Shown: positions 29,506 to 38,250, counted from the stretch's first letter. The stretch is DNA of 64,000 nt from Rhodopseudomonas palustris (GCF_003226555.1 NZ_QKQS01000008.1:1-64000); one strand, 5' to 3'. The notes: a model not told the origin generated them from the sequence alone. Numbers and translations are program-made.

Positions 29506-30588
29506 ATGACTACGCCGCTCGCCGCCAAAATCGCCCGCGAGGTCGGCACACCAGCGCTGGTGATCGACATGGACCGCGTCGAGCGTAACATCGCACGCGT
29601 GCAGGCGCTGTGCGATGCGGCCGGCGTCGCCAACCGGCCGCATATCAAGACTCACAAGTCGCCGCTTCTCGCCAAGATGCAGATCGCCGCCGGCGCCAAA
29701 GGCATCACCTGCCAGAAGCTCGGCGAGGCCGAAGTAATGGCCGAGGCCGGCATCGACGACATCCTGATCAGCTACAACCTGATCGGCGAGGAAAAGATGG
29801 CGCGGCTCGGCGCGCTGCACGAACGCGCCGCGATGACGGTCGCGGCCGATAACGCGGTGGTGATCGCCGGCCTGCCGCAAGCAGCCGCGCGCGCCGGCCG
29901 GCCGCTCGGCGTCGTGGTCGAATGCGACACCGGCCGTCAGCGCGCCGGCGTCGAGACCCCGGCCGAAGCGGTGGCGCTGGCGCGGATGATCGCGGGCTCG
30001 GAAGGGCTGAGCTTCAAGGGCTTCATGCTGTATCCGACCGAGGACGACTGGCCGCGGGCGCAGCGCTTCTTCGACGAGGCGCAGGCCGGCATCCGCGCCC
30101 ACGGCCTCGACGCCGCGATGGTCTCCACCGGCGGCTCGCCGAATCTGAAGAACCTCGGCCAGTTGAAGGGCGCCACCGAGCATCGCCCCGGCACCTACGT
30201 CTACAACGACCGCATGCAGGTCGCGGCCGGCGTCGCCTCTTGGGACGGTTGCGCCCTGATGGTGTATTCCACCGTGGTCAGCCGCGCCGGCCCGGAGCGC
30301 GGCATCCTCGATGCGGGATCCAAGACCCTAACCTCCGACCCCGGCGGCGGCCTCGACGGTTACGGCCTGATCCTCGATCACCCCGAAGCGCGCATCGCCA
30401 AATTCGCCGAGGAACACGGCTTCCTAGACCTGTCCCGCAGCAACTCCCGTCCGAACGTCGGCGACGTCGTGCGGATCATTCCCAACCACGTCTGCGTCGT
30501 CGTCAACATGGTCGACGAGGTGGTGATGGTGCGCGGTGAGGAAATTCTGGGAACGCTGCCGGTGGCGGCGCGGGGGAAGCTGAAGTAA
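29506..30588 (+). CDS. D-threonine aldolase / D-serine dehydratase-like PLP enzyme
   Basis: This 360-residue protein belongs to the fold type III (alanine racemase-like) PLP enzymes of the D-TA family. The N-terminal barrel begins with TPALVIDMDRVERNIARVQA and has RPHIKTHKSPLLAKMQIAAG; K48 is the expected PLP lysine by comparison with the family. TCQKLGEAEVMAEAGIDDIL and the late VVVECDTGRQRAGVETPAEA follow. The C-terminal domain has IIPNHVCVVVNMVDEVVMVR, whose His/Cys resemble the metal ligands of D-serine dehydratase. The substrate is not certain. GGAG stands eight bases before the ATG at 29506; the longer frame begins inside a repeat and is rejected. Confidence 0.87.
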   Translation: MTTPLAAKIAREVGTPALVIDMDRVERNIARVQALCDAAGVANRPHIKTHKSPLLAKMQIAAGAKGITCQKLGEAEVMAEAGIDDILISYNLIGEEKMARLGALHERAAMTVAADNAVVIAGLPQAAARAGRPLGVVVECDTGRQRAGVETPAEAVALARMIAGSEGLSFKGFMLYPTEDDWPRAQRFFDEAQAGIRAHGLDAAMVSTGGSPNLKNLGQLKGATEHRPGTYVYNDRMQVAAGVASWDGCALMVYSTVVSRAGPERGILDAGSKTLTSDPGGGLDGYGLILDHPEARIAKFAEEHGFLDLSRSNSRPNVGDVVRIIPNHVCVVVNMVDEVVMVRGEEILGTLPVAARGKLK

Positions 30589-30620
30589 CAGCTCGACGGC
30601 GACGCGAGACCTCAGCGTTC

Positions 30621-30664
30621 GTCATTCCGGGGCGCGCAGCGAAGCTGCGCGAGCCCGGAATGAC
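30621..30664. repeat. Palindromic repeat (ATTCCGGGG family), single unit
   Basis: It runs from GTCATTCCGGGGCGCGC to GAGCCCGGAATGAC around a GCAGCGAAGCTGC centre. It lies between the convergent PLP enzyme and flavoprotein genes and almost touches the end of the latter, so it could serve as the shared transcription stop. Confidence 0.8.
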
Positions 30665-30668
30665 GGAG

Positions 30669-31901
30669 TCATCGCCCCAGATACTTCGCCGCGCCCTGCC
30701 CCGCGGCCGCCCCCGTGGCAAAACACGCGGTCAGCAGGTAGCCCCCGGTCGGCGCTTCCCAATCGAGCATCTCGCCGGCGGCGAACACGCCGGGGAGTTT
30801 GCGCAGCATGTAGTCGTCACCTATCTCGTCCCACGCGATGCCGCCGGCGGTCGAGATCGCGCGTGCGATCGGCGCTACGCCGATGAGCCGCACGGGCACC
30901 GCGTTGATCAGCGCGGCGAGTTCGTCCGCGGGCAGCATCGCCAGCGTGGCGCCGGACGCATGGGCTACTTCCTGCAGCAGACCGATGCTGGCCGGCAACA
31001 ATCCCGCGGCTTTACGCAAATACGTCGATAGCGACTGCTTGCCCTTCGGTTTCGCCAAGCGCGCGGCGAGATCGTTCGGCGTCAGATCCGGCCGCAGCGC
31101 GATCCACAGCCGCGCCTCGCCGCCGGCGAGGATCGCATCGCGCAAGAGCGCCGACAGCGCGTAGATCGCACCGCCTTCGATGCCGTCGCGGGTGATCATC
31201 GCCTCGCCGCGCACGGTGCGCGGTCCGAACGACAGCGCGACGTTCTTCAGCGGAGCGCCCTGATACTTATCCGCGAACAGCGCCGACCACGCGGCGACGA
31301 AGCCGCAGTTCGCCGGCTTCAGTGGCTCAATCGTAACGCCTTTGCGGGCGAGCAGATCGGCCCAGCTCCCATCCGAGCCCAGCCGCGGCCAGCTCGCGCC
31401 GCCGAGTGCCAGCACCGTCGTTCGCGCCGCGATGCGGCGCGGGCCGTCCGGTGTGTCGAACGACAGATGTCCCTCGCCGTCCCATCCAGTCCAGCGATGC
31501 TTCAGGCGAAGCTGCACGCCCTGCGCATCGAGCCGGCGCAGCCAGGCGCGCAACAGCGGCGAGGCCTTCATCGCGACCGGAAACACCCGGCCGCTCGTGC
31601 CGACGAAGGTCGATTGCCCGAGATCATCCGCCCAGGCGCGGAGTTGCTGCGGTCCGAACGCCTCGATCGCCGGGCTCAGCCGTGGCTGCGCGGCGCCGTA
31701 GCGCGCGAGAAAATCCGGCAGCGCTTCGCTGTGGGTGAGGTTGAGCCCGCCGCGCCCGGCCAGCAGAAACTTCCGCGCCGGCGCGGCCATGCCATCGAAC
31801 ACGGCGACGCGCGCGCCCGCCTGCGCCAATTGCTCAGCCGCGATCAGCCCGGCCGGGCCGGCGCCGATCACGGCGGCATCGATGTCGATGAGGTCAGCCA
31901 C
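30669..31901 (-). CDS. BaiN/HI0933-type flavoprotein (TIGR03862-like)
   Basis: This 410-residue protein belongs to the HI0933/BaiN FAD-binding family. The Rossmann motif GAGPAGLIAAEQL follows the first strand. The family signature PARKFLLAGRGGLNLTHSE is near residue 42, and ALGGASWPRLGSDGSW, ALFADKYQGAPLKNVALSFG and GEAMITRDGIEGGAIYALSA follow. Near the end are the FAD contacts LPGVFAAGEMLDWEAPTGGY and ATGAAAGQGAAKYLG. The start is a GTG at 31901, read as MADLIDID, because the conserved strand begins five residues later. Members of this family include ene reductases, but most have no known reaction. Confidence 0.87.
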   Translation of the reverse strand: MADLIDIDAAVIGAGPAGLIAAEQLAQAGARVAVFDGMAAPARKFLLAGRGGLNLTHSEALPDFLARYGAAQPRLSPAIEAFGPQQLRAWADDLGQSTFVGTSGRVFPVAMKASPLLRAWLRRLDAQGVQLRLKHRWTGWDGEGHLSFDTPDGPRRIAARTTVLALGGASWPRLGSDGSWADLLARKGVTIEPLKPANCGFVAAWSALFADKYQGAPLKNVALSFGPRTVRGEAMITRDGIEGGAIYALSALLRDAILAGGEARLWIALRPDLTPNDLAARLAKPKGKQSLSTYLRKAAGLLPASIGLLQEVAHASGATLAMLPADELAALINAVPVRLIGVAPIARAISTAGGIAWDEIGDDYMLRKLPGVFAAGEMLDWEAPTGGYLLTACFATGAAAGQGAAKYLGR

Positions 31902-31961
31902 GACGGCTGCGTCCGATGAAAATCATCCGGCGCTTATACACCAACCGGGATCGGCGCAGAG

Positions 31962-32126
31962 ATTCCGGGTTCACGCCTTTCGGCGTGCCCCGGAATGACT
32001 CGGGGAGAGGCTTCGGCCCAAGCACGTCGTTCCGGGGCGCTCGCGCCGGCGAGCGAACCCGGAACCCCGAGCTGTTCTGCGACTCTAAGATTCCGGGTTC
32101 GCGCTGCGCGTGCCCCGGAATGACGT
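31962..32126. repeat. Three palindromic units (ATTCCGGGG family)
   Basis: Three units sit in tandem with alternating orientation: 31962-31999, 32025-32064 and 32089-32126. Each carries an ATTCCGGG or CCCCGGAAT arm around a variable GC-rich centre. They fill most of the gap between the flavoprotein gene and the SDR gene, which end and begin on the same strand. Confidence 0.85.
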
Positions 32127-32131
32127 CGCGC

Positions 32132-33049
32132 CTACATCTTGATCCCGAGCCGCGCCGCGGCCTGCGCCACGTACTTCTGCGTCTGCTGGAACGCGCCTTC
32201 GAGCGCCTGGGCCTTGGAGTCGTCGCTGATCTCGGCGAAGTGTGCCGCGATCGCGTCGGGGGTCCATTCGGACTCCGGCAGGTTGATGCCTTCGGTCTCG
32301 ATGATCTTGATCTGCGCGAACGAACCGGCACCGGCGCCGAGCGTGGTGCGGGTCGGCGCGTTGTCGCTAAGCAGGAACAGCACCGCGGGCGTGATCGCCT
32401 CGGGCTTCATCAGCGCCAGCGCCTGCGGCGGCAGCAGCTCTTCGGTCATGCGGGTCGCTGCAGTCGGCGACACGGTGTTGACGCGGATGTCGGTCTTGCG
32501 GCCTTCCTGCGCCAGCACGTTCATCAGCCCGACGATGCCGGCCTTCGCCGCGCCGTAATTGGCCTGGCCGAAATTGCCGAACATGCCCGACGACGAGGTG
32601 GTCAGCACGATGCGGCCGTAGTTGCGCTCCTTCATGCCGTCCCACACCGCCTTGCAGCAGTAGAACGTGCCGGCCAGATGCACGTCGATCACCTTCTGGA
32701 AATCGGAGAGCTCCATCTTGCCGAACGACTTGTCGCGCAGGATGCCGGCGTTGGCGACCAGAAGATCGACGCTGCCCCACTCCTTGGTCGCCTTGGCGAC
32801 CATCGCCTGGACCTGTTCGTAGTTCGACACGTCGGCGCCGTCGGCCATCGCAGTGCCGCCGGCCTTCCTGATCTCTTCGACCACGGTCTCGGCCGCCGTC
32901 ATCGAGCCGCCGGTGCCGTCACGCGCGCCGCCGAAATCGTTTACCACCACCTTGGCGCCGAGCGCCGCGAGACCCAGCGCATGCGCGCGGCCGAGACCGT
33001 TACCCGCGCCGGTGACGATGGCGACGCGTCCGTCGAACCTGATAGCCAT
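32132..33049 (-). CDS. SDR-family dehydrogenase, 17-beta-HSD4/MFE-2 type
   Basis: This 305-residue protein resembles the dehydrogenase domain of the multifunctional enzyme type 2 group. It has the cofactor motif TGAGNGLGRAHALGLAALGA and VVVNDFGGARDGTGGSMTAA, an insertion after the second strand typical of this group. VANAGILRDKSFGKM, the serine in TTSSSGMFGNFGQ, and NYGAAKAGIVGLMNVLAQEG with the Tyr/Lys pair follow. The C-terminal 60 residues (ESEWTPDAIAAHFAEISDDS) extend beyond the common SDR length. It follows the MaoC gene after 18 bases, so the two probably act in sequence as hydratase and dehydrogenase on a CoA ester. Confidence 0.9.
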   Translation of the reverse strand: MAIRFDGRVAIVTGAGNGLGRAHALGLAALGAKVVVNDFGGARDGTGGSMTAAETVVEEIRKAGGTAMADGADVSNYEQVQAMVAKATKEWGSVDLLVANAGILRDKSFGKMELSDFQKVIDVHLAGTFYCCKAVWDGMKERNYGRIVLTTSSSGMFGNFGQANYGAAKAGIVGLMNVLAQEGRKTDIRVNTVSPTAATRMTEELLPPQALALMKPEAITPAVLFLLSDNAPTRTTLGAGAGSFAQIKIIETEGINLPESEWTPDAIAAHFAEISDDSKAQALEGAFQQTQKYVAQAAARLGIKM

Positions 33050-33067
33050 GTGTGTTGCTTCCCCGGA

Positions 33068-33535
33068 TTATTGTTCGAAGTAGATCAGGCCGAGCCAGTC
33101 GGCCACGAGCGCGGAGCGTTTCTCGCCCTCGATTTCGACGTTGACGCTGGTACGCGACAACAATTCGCCCGGCTTGCGCATAGTGGCTTCCGCCAGCATG
33201 AAGCGGCCGCGCACGCGCGCTCCCGCCTTCACCGGCGAGATGAAACGCAACCGGTCGAAGCCGTAATTGACGCCCATGGTGACGCCCTTGATCTTCGGCA
33301 TCGCCTCGTAGGAGAACACGCTCAGCATCGACAGCGTCAGGAAGCCGTGGGCGATGGTGGTGCCGAACGGCGTCTCGCGCGCGGCGCGCTCCGGATCGAC
33401 GTGGATGTACTGCCAATCTTCGGTGCAATCGGCGAACTGATCGATCCGGTTCTGATCGAGCACGTGCCATTCCGACACCCCGATCTCGGTGCCGACCAGC
33501 TTCATATAGGCGTCGAGTTCCAGTTCAGTGCTCAT
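33068..33535 (-). CDS. MaoC-family dehydratase (R-specific enoyl-CoA hydratase-like)
   Basis: This 155-residue hotdog protein carries the hydratase motif: DQFADCTEDWQYIHVDPERA with the catalytic Asp and His, then FGTTIAHGFLTLSMLSVFSY. LRFISPVKAGARVRGRFMLA is the following strand pair. Such enzymes add water to trans-2-enoyl-CoA. The ATG at 33535 has GAGGGTGGA just upstream and is preferred to an earlier start at 33568. Together with the SDR gene downstream and the reductase and isomerase genes upstream it looks like an acyl-CoA degradation operon. Confidence 0.9.
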   Translation of the reverse strand: MSTELELDAYMKLVGTEIGVSEWHVLDQNRIDQFADCTEDWQYIHVDPERAARETPFGTTIAHGFLTLSMLSVFSYEAMPKIKGVTMGVNYGFDRLRFISPVKAGARVRGRFMLAEATMRKPGELLSRTSVNVEIEGEKRSALVADWLGLIYFEQ

Positions 33536-33626
33536 TCCACCCTCGTTGTTCCGCGCTGCACATTCCACATCGCGAAACCCGCGCCAAGCGAAATCTTCAC
33601 CCGGCGCGGGCGCCCGACATTCCGCG

Positions 33627-34601
33627 CTACGGGAGCAGCGCGACCCGGCCGATCGCCTTGCGGTCGATCAGCAGACGCATCGCCGGCGCCCATTCGGCGA
33701 GTGGCAGCCGGTGCGACACGTTGGGGCGCAGCACGCCCTGGGCGGCGAGGTCGAGCAGCGCGGCGATGCGCTGCGCGCCGAGCGCGGGATCGCGCCGCAC
33801 CGCCTCGCCGGCGCGCACGCCGATCACCGATGCGCCCTTCATCAGGATCAGATTGGTGCGCGCCAGCCCGATGCCGCCGGTGAAGCCGACCACCAGCAGC
33901 CGCGCGCCCCAATTGATACAGCGCACGCTGTCCTCGAACACTTGGCCGCCGACCGGATCGAACACTACATCGGCGCCGCGGCCGTCGGTGATGCGCTTGA
34001 CCGCATCCCGGAACGGCTCGGCACTGGTGAGGATGCCGTGGTCGGCGCCGCGCTGCCGCGCCACCGCGAGCTTCTCCTCGGACGACGCCGCTGCGATCAC
34101 GGTGGCGCCGAGATACTTGCCGAGCTCGACCGCGGCGAGCCCGACGCCGCCACCGGCGCCGTGCACCAGCAGCACCTCGCCGGCCTTGAGCCCGCCGCGT
34201 TCGACCAGCCCGTGCCACGCCGTGCCATGACCGGCCAGATAGGTCGCGGCCTCGGCGTCGTCGAAGTTCGGCGGCGCCGGCGTGAGCTGCGACGCAGCGA
34301 CCACCACCTCTTCGGCATAGGCGCCGAACCTCAGCTTGACGATGACGCGGTCACCGCACCGAACGCCGGTGACGCCCTCGCCGATTTCGATCACCTCGCC
34401 GGCCGCCTCGACGCCGGGAATGAACGGCAGCTCCGGCTTGAGCTGATACTCCCCGGCGCACATCAGGATGTCGGGGAAGTTGATGCCGGCGGCGCGGATC
34501 GCGACCCGCACCTCGCCGGGCTTCAACGCCTTGCGTTCGATCTCTTCGAGCCGCAACGCCTCGGGAGGTCCGAGTTCGCGGCACACCACAGCCTTCGGCA
34601 T
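33627..34601 (-). CDS. NADPH:quinone oxidoreductase family protein
   Basis: This 324-residue zinc-independent medium-chain reductase resembles quinone oxidoreductases (Qor). It shows VCRELGPPEALRLEEIERKA, then GINFPDILMCAGEYQLKPEL, PFIPGVEAAGEVIEIGEGVT, the cofactor loop VHGAGGGVGLAAVELGKYLG and FDPVGGQVFEDSVRCINWGA. Members reduce quinones or enoyl substrates with NADPH. Its start ATG shares a base with the stop codon of the isomerase gene (TGATG at 34601), so the two are translationally coupled. The MaoC gene follows after 91 bases. Confidence 0.9.
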   Translation of the reverse strand: MPKAVVCRELGPPEALRLEEIERKALKPGEVRVAIRAAGINFPDILMCAGEYQLKPELPFIPGVEAAGEVIEIGEGVTGVRCGDRVIVKLRFGAYAEEVVVAASQLTPAPPNFDDAEAATYLAGHGTAWHGLVERGGLKAGEVLLVHGAGGGVGLAAVELGKYLGATVIAAASSEEKLAVARQRGADHGILTSAEPFRDAVKRITDGRGADVVFDPVGGQVFEDSVRCINWGARLLVVGFTGGIGLARTNLILMKGASVIGVRAGEAVRRDPALGAQRIAALLDLAAQGVLRPNVSHRLPLAEWAPAMRLLIDRKAIGRVALLP

Positions 34602-35221
34602 CAGGCGGCACCCGCCTTGCCGCGCGCCAGCGCCTCGCGCACCAGCGGCAGCCGGTCGTTGCCGAAATACATGTCGGTCTTGTTCACGAAGATCGTCGGC
34701 GAACCGAACCCGCCCCGCGCGATCACTTCCTCGGTGTTGTCCTTGAGCTGATCCTTGATGCCCTGCTCGGCGATGGCGGAGAAGAACGCCTGCGGATCAA
34801 GGCCGCATTTTGTGCAGATCGCGGTCAGCACCTCATCCTTGGAGATGTCCTGATCGTCGCCCCAATACGCTTCGAACACTGCGGTCGCGAACGGCACCAT
34901 CGCGTCGGGCTTGTCCCGCAGCAGCCACAGGCAGCCGCGCATCGCCTTGACGCTGTTCACCGGAAACACGCTGGGCGGCATCTTGATGGCGAGGCCGGCC
35001 GAGCGCGCCCAATCCGACAGATCCTTCAGCATGTAGCGCGCCTTCAGCGGCACCGGCGTCTTGCGGCTCTCGTACACGCTCGGATTGACCGAGTTGAAGA
35101 TGCCGCCGACCAGGATCGGCCGCCACGAAATCTCCTCGCCCATCTCTTTCGCCAGCGGCTGGATGTTGTGGAAGGCGAGATAGGTCCAGGGGCTGGAGCA
35201 GTCGAAGAAGAATTCGAGCAT
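34601..35221 (-). CDS. 2-Hydroxychromene-2-carboxylate isomerase family protein (DsbA/kappa-GST fold)
   Basis: This 206-residue protein has the thioredoxin-like fold of HCCA isomerases, which use glutathione to open or rearrange aromatic catabolites such as in naphthalene degradation. It begins FFFDCSSPWTYLAFHNIQPL with the active serine expected at S10 before Pro-11. ISWRPILVGGIFNSVNPSVY, FPVNSVKAMRGCLWLLRDKP and GGFGSPTIFVNKTDMYFGND with the cis-proline and dimer contacts follow. It is the first gene of a minus-strand operon with the quinone reductase, MaoC hydratase and SDR genes. A DSBA-type disulfide role is unlikely, as there is no CxxC pair. Confidence 0.9.
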   Translation of the reverse strand: MLEFFFDCSSPWTYLAFHNIQPLAKEMGEEISWRPILVGGIFNSVNPSVYESRKTPVPLKARYMLKDLSDWARSAGLAIKMPPSVFPVNSVKAMRGCLWLLRDKPDAMVPFATAVFEAYWGDDQDISKDEVLTAICTKCGLDPQAFFSAIAEQGIKDQLKDNTEEVIARGGFGSPTIFVNKTDMYFGNDRLPLVREALARGKAGAA

Positions 35222-35261
35222 AGGGATTTCCTCCGTTGTTGTTATTGATTGTCTCTCAACT

Positions 35262-35418
35262 CGTCATTCCGGGGCGCTGGCGCCAGCGAGCGAACCCGGA
35301 ATCCATAACCGCTAATCCCTCGTTCAAGCAAAGCGCAACAGCCGCCTTGCTCCACAGCCGACGCTGCGGCGTATGGATTCCGGGCTCGCGCAGCTTCGCC
35401 GCGCGCCCCGGAATGACG
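35262..35418. repeat. Palindromic repeat pair (ATTCCGGGG family)
   Basis: One unit at 35262-35302 (GTCATTCCGGGGCGCTGG arm) and a reverse unit at 35375-35418 (ending CCCCGGAATGAC) flank about 70 bases without coding character. They lie upstream of the isomerase gene, so they could lie within or ahead of its leader. Confidence 0.8.
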
Positions 35419-35455
35419 AACGGTGAGTTCGTGCACGACATCGCTACGCGACCAC

Positions 35456-35552
35456 CGTCGTCCCCCGCGAAGGCGGGGGACCCAGTATTGCAGAGCGACT
35501 GCGTCCACCACGAACGCTCTGGGATACTGGGTCGCCCGGACGAGCGATGACG
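35456..35552. repeat. Palindromic intergenic repeat (CGGGCGACCCAGTAT family, reverse copy)
   Basis: It begins GTCCCCCGCGAAGGCGGGGG and GACCCAGTATTGCAGAGCG and ends GATACTGGGTCGCCCGGACG and AGCGATGACG. This is the reverse order of the copy at 24463-24596. It follows directly after the ATTCCGGGG pair at 35262-35418, so two families are stacked here. Confidence 0.78.
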
Positions 35553-35625
35553 TCGATTGTGGGGAATGCGCCACAAGCGGATCGTGCGCCAATCCATGTT
35601 TCGCGCCTTGCGTCGTACTGCATCA

Positions 35626-36345
35626 TCACTGTTGCTGCGCGCTCTGTGCCTGCGCGTCGGCGTGCGCGGGCTTGTCGACGCCGAACAGCAGCTTGCGGGC
35701 CTGCTCGTCCATCGGCTTCTTGTCCTCCTTGCCGAGCGCGAGACCGGCCTGCAACTTCGGCCGGGCACGCAGCGCGGCGTACCAGCGCTTGATGTTGGGA
35801 TAGTCGTCGAGCGTCAGGCCCTGCGCCTTGTGGGTCATGATCCAGGGGAAACAGGCGATGTCGGCGATCGAGTAGCCGCCGGCGATATAGTCGCGGTCGG
35901 CCAGCCGCTGATCGAGCACGCCGTAAAGCCGCTTCGCTTCGCGGCTGTAGCGATCGATCGCGTAAGGGATCTTCTCCGGCGCATACAGCAGGAAATGGCC
36001 GTTCTGCCCGAGCATCGGCCCGAGCCCGGCCATCTGCCACATCAGCCACTGCATTACCTCGAACCGCACCCGCGGCTCGGTCGGCATCAACTGCTCGGAT
36101 TTCTCCGCCAGATAGATCAGGATCGCCCCGCTCTCGAACACCGAGAGCGGCTCACCGCCGCCCGCGGGCGCGCGATCGACGATCGCCGGCATCCGGCCGT
36201 TGGGGCTGAGCGCGAGAAACTCCGGCTTGTGCTGGTCGCCGCGGCCGAGCTGCATCGGCACCACCGTGTACGGCAGGCCGCATTCTTCCAGCATGATCGA
36301 GATCTTCCAGCCGTTCGGAGTCGGCGCGTAATACAGATCGATCAT
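35626..36345 (-). CDS. Glutathione S-transferase family protein, YghU/YfcG-like
   Basis: This 239-residue protein resembles the nu-class/YfcG type of glutathione S-transferase. The thioredoxin-like half starts DLYYAPTPNGWKISIMLEEC with the conserved T/N in the loop after the first strand. It continues ALSPNGRMPAIVDRAPAGGG with the cis-proline, and GGEPLSVFESGAILIYLAEK contacts glutathione. The helical half has DYIAGGYSIADIACFPWIMT. YfcG-like enzymes reduce disulfides using two glutathiones. The last 15 residues are low-complexity. It is encoded upstream of the isomerase operon but separated by 400 bases of repeats, so it is probably transcribed separately. Confidence 0.88.
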   Translation of the reverse strand: MIDLYYAPTPNGWKISIMLEECGLPYTVVPMQLGRGDQHKPEFLALSPNGRMPAIVDRAPAGGGEPLSVFESGAILIYLAEKSEQLMPTEPRVRFEVMQWLMWQMAGLGPMLGQNGHFLLYAPEKIPYAIDRYSREAKRLYGVLDQRLADRDYIAGGYSIADIACFPWIMTHKAQGLTLDDYPNIKRWYAALRARPKLQAGLALGKEDKKPMDEQARKLLFGVDKPAHADAQAQSAQQQ

Positions 36346-36493
36346 GGCAGCAGGTCCTCTTGACGGGTTTGCGCCGATCCTAGCCCGGCTTCGGCCGCCT
36401 TGTCACCTCGGTCTCGCACTTCTGTACGCCTCGCTGCGGACGTGGCACAGAGGGCGCCAATCAGGCGCCATGTGAGGCTCAAGGGAGAGAACG

Positions 36494-37340
36494 ATGCTGT
36501 TTCCGACCACGATCGCCGGCTCGTTGCCGAAGCCGGAATGGCTTGCCGAACCCAACAAGCTGTGGGCGCCGTGGAAGTCGAGCGGCGATGAACTGATCCG
36601 GGCCAAGCGCGACGCCACCATCCTGGCGCTGAAGCTGCAGGAGGACTACGGCATCGACATCGTCACCGAAGGCGAGCAGGCGCGCCAGCATTTCGTCCAC
36701 GGCTTCCTGGAGGCCGTCGAGGGCATCGATTTCGCCCACAAGGTCGAGATGGGCATCCGCAACGATCGCTACAAAGCGATGGTGCCGCAAGTGGTGGCGC
36801 CGCTGCGGCTGAAAGGCCGCGTTCACGGCTTCGAAGGACAGATCGCGCGAGCGCATACCACGCACAAGATCAAGTTCACCCTGCCCGGCCCGATGACGAT
36901 CATCGACACCATCGCCGATCGCCACTACGGCGACCGCGTCAAGATGGCATTCGCCTTCGCCGAGCTGCAAGGCCAACACCGATTGGAAGGACACGCTCGG
37001 CGCCGAATGGCGGCAATACGAGGACATCTTCCCGGCGATCGACGCCAGTTCGATCCAACAGGTCGCGGTCGAGTGCCGCAATTCGAAAGTGCCGCTGGAA
37101 CTGCTGTCGCTGCTGAAGGGCAAGATCGTTCAGGCCGGCGTCATCGACGTCGCCAGCGACGAGGTCGAGACGGCGGACGACGTCTGCGCCACGATCGAAG
37201 CGGTGATGAAGCATGTGCCCAAGAGCAACATCATCGCCACCACCAATTGCGGCATGGCTCCGATGCGCCGCGACATCGCCGAAGCCAAGCTCGCCGCGCT
37301 CGGCAAGGGCGCGGAACTGGCGCGGGAGCGGTTCAAGTAG
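36494..37340 (+). pseudogene. MetE-like methionine synthase, internal deletion and frameshift
   Basis: This is the remnant of a cobalamin-independent methionine synthase C-terminal-type protein. Frame one (36494 to about 36968) reads LFPTTIAGSLPKPEWLAEPN through KFTLPGPMTIIDTIADRHYG to MAFAFAEL. The continuation is in another frame from about 36972 (ANTDWKDTLGAEWRQYEDIF) to RNSKVPLELLSLLKGKIVQA, TTNCGMAPMRRDIAEAKLAA and LARERFK at 37340. Between the two a block holding the HxC zinc ligands of the family is absent. About 280 residues remain where I recall about 340 in intact members. The final cysteine ligand region (TTNCGM) is retained. The start has GGGAGAG upstream, so a truncated product may be made. 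Confidence 0.85.
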
Positions 37341-37383
37341 TTCGCTGATTTTTCTGAGCGAGGTCTACACTCGCTCTATCGTT

Positions 37384-37525
37384 CGTCATTCCGGGGCGCG
37401 CGTAGCGCGAACCCGGCATCCTGTCCCTGTAATCATTTGACGCGAAGTGACAGCCGCGGATCATAACCACGCACACAGGTTTGTGGGTTCCTGGCTCGCC
37501 CGCTGCGCGAGCGCCCCGGAATGAC
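37384..37525. repeat. Palindromic repeat pair (ATTCCGGGG family)
   Basis: One unit at 37384-37420 (GTCATTCCGGGGCGCGCG arm) and a degraded reverse unit at 37490-37525 (ending GCCCCGGAATGACG) flank about 70 bases. The pair lies between the convergent MetE remnant and the following minus-strand gene and probably serves as the 3' end of both transcripts. Confidence 0.78.
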
Positions 37526-37529
37526 GTGG

Positions 37530-38204
37530 TTAGTTTGTGCGTGCGGTTGGATGCAGTGCGGGCTGATAGCCGGCTTCAAGAGCCCTTAGCGTTGATGGTG
37601 GCGTGAGCAGGAAGAGACGATCCTGCAAGCCTTCGATCACCGCCGCTCCGACCGGCTGATAACCCTCGAACGACCAGCGCAGCAGACTGCCCTGCGTGAC
37701 CAGATAAGCAGTGCGGGTGCAGGTGTCATTGCGGCCACCGGCATCGTCGCTCTGCTCACCCGCCACCATCGCCCCATCCGGCAACTCATCGACCGCACAC
37801 GGCAACGCATGCAGCCGCTTGGCGCGGCCGTCGAGCCGTTCGCGGTGCAGCGTGGTGTCGATCTCCTTGGCGGTGATTTGCTCGAGCCCGTTGCCCCGCG
37901 CCCACGCCGCACCGAAGCGGTTCGCATCCGCGCGGCGGCAGTAGTAGCAAGGCCGGTGCCCGGCCGCGAGCGCGGTCGCTTCGTCGAGAAAGAACAGCTC
38001 GGTCCAGCTCCGCGTCGCCATCACGTCGCGGCGGCGACCACGGAACTCGCAAGCACAGGTGATCCAAGCGTGACTCGACCAGCGCCTGTTCAGCAGCGTC
38101 CTGGTCGCCGGATCATGAATGATGCCGCGATTGCCGGTGAACATCCCGCGGCTCGCCACCGCAACGATCTCACCGAACGGCGTCACGCGGTTCTGCAGCG
38201 GCAT
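37530..38204 (-). CDS. Hypothetical protein with CxxC
   Basis: I do not recognise a named family for this 224-residue protein, though similar proteins occur in Rhizobiales as far as I recall. It begins PLQNRVTPFGEIVAVASRGM and FTGNRGIIHDPATRTLLNRR, then WITCACEFRGRRRDVMATRS, ELFFLDEATALAAGHRPCYY and the CxxC in PCYYCRR near residue 88. The pattern of GNRG, the arginines and CYYC recalls a nuclease-like or RNA-binding protein, but no reaction can be proven. There is no signal peptide. The ATG at 38204 is used; a TTG directly before it is the other option. Confidence 0.65.
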   Translation of the reverse strand: MPLQNRVTPFGEIVAVASRGMFTGNRGIIHDPATRTLLNRRWSSHAWITCACEFRGRRRDVMATRSWTELFFLDEATALAAGHRPCYYCRRADANRFGAAWARGNGLEQITAKEIDTTLHRERLDGRAKRLHALPCAVDELPDGAMVAGEQSDDAGGRNDTCTRTAYLVTQGSLLRWSFEGYQPVGAAVIEGLQDRLFLLTPPSTLRALEAGYQPALHPTARTN

Positions 38205-38250
38205 CAAGTGTGTCCTGTGAGGAAAGACTGATCAACGCGCACTGCCTGCT

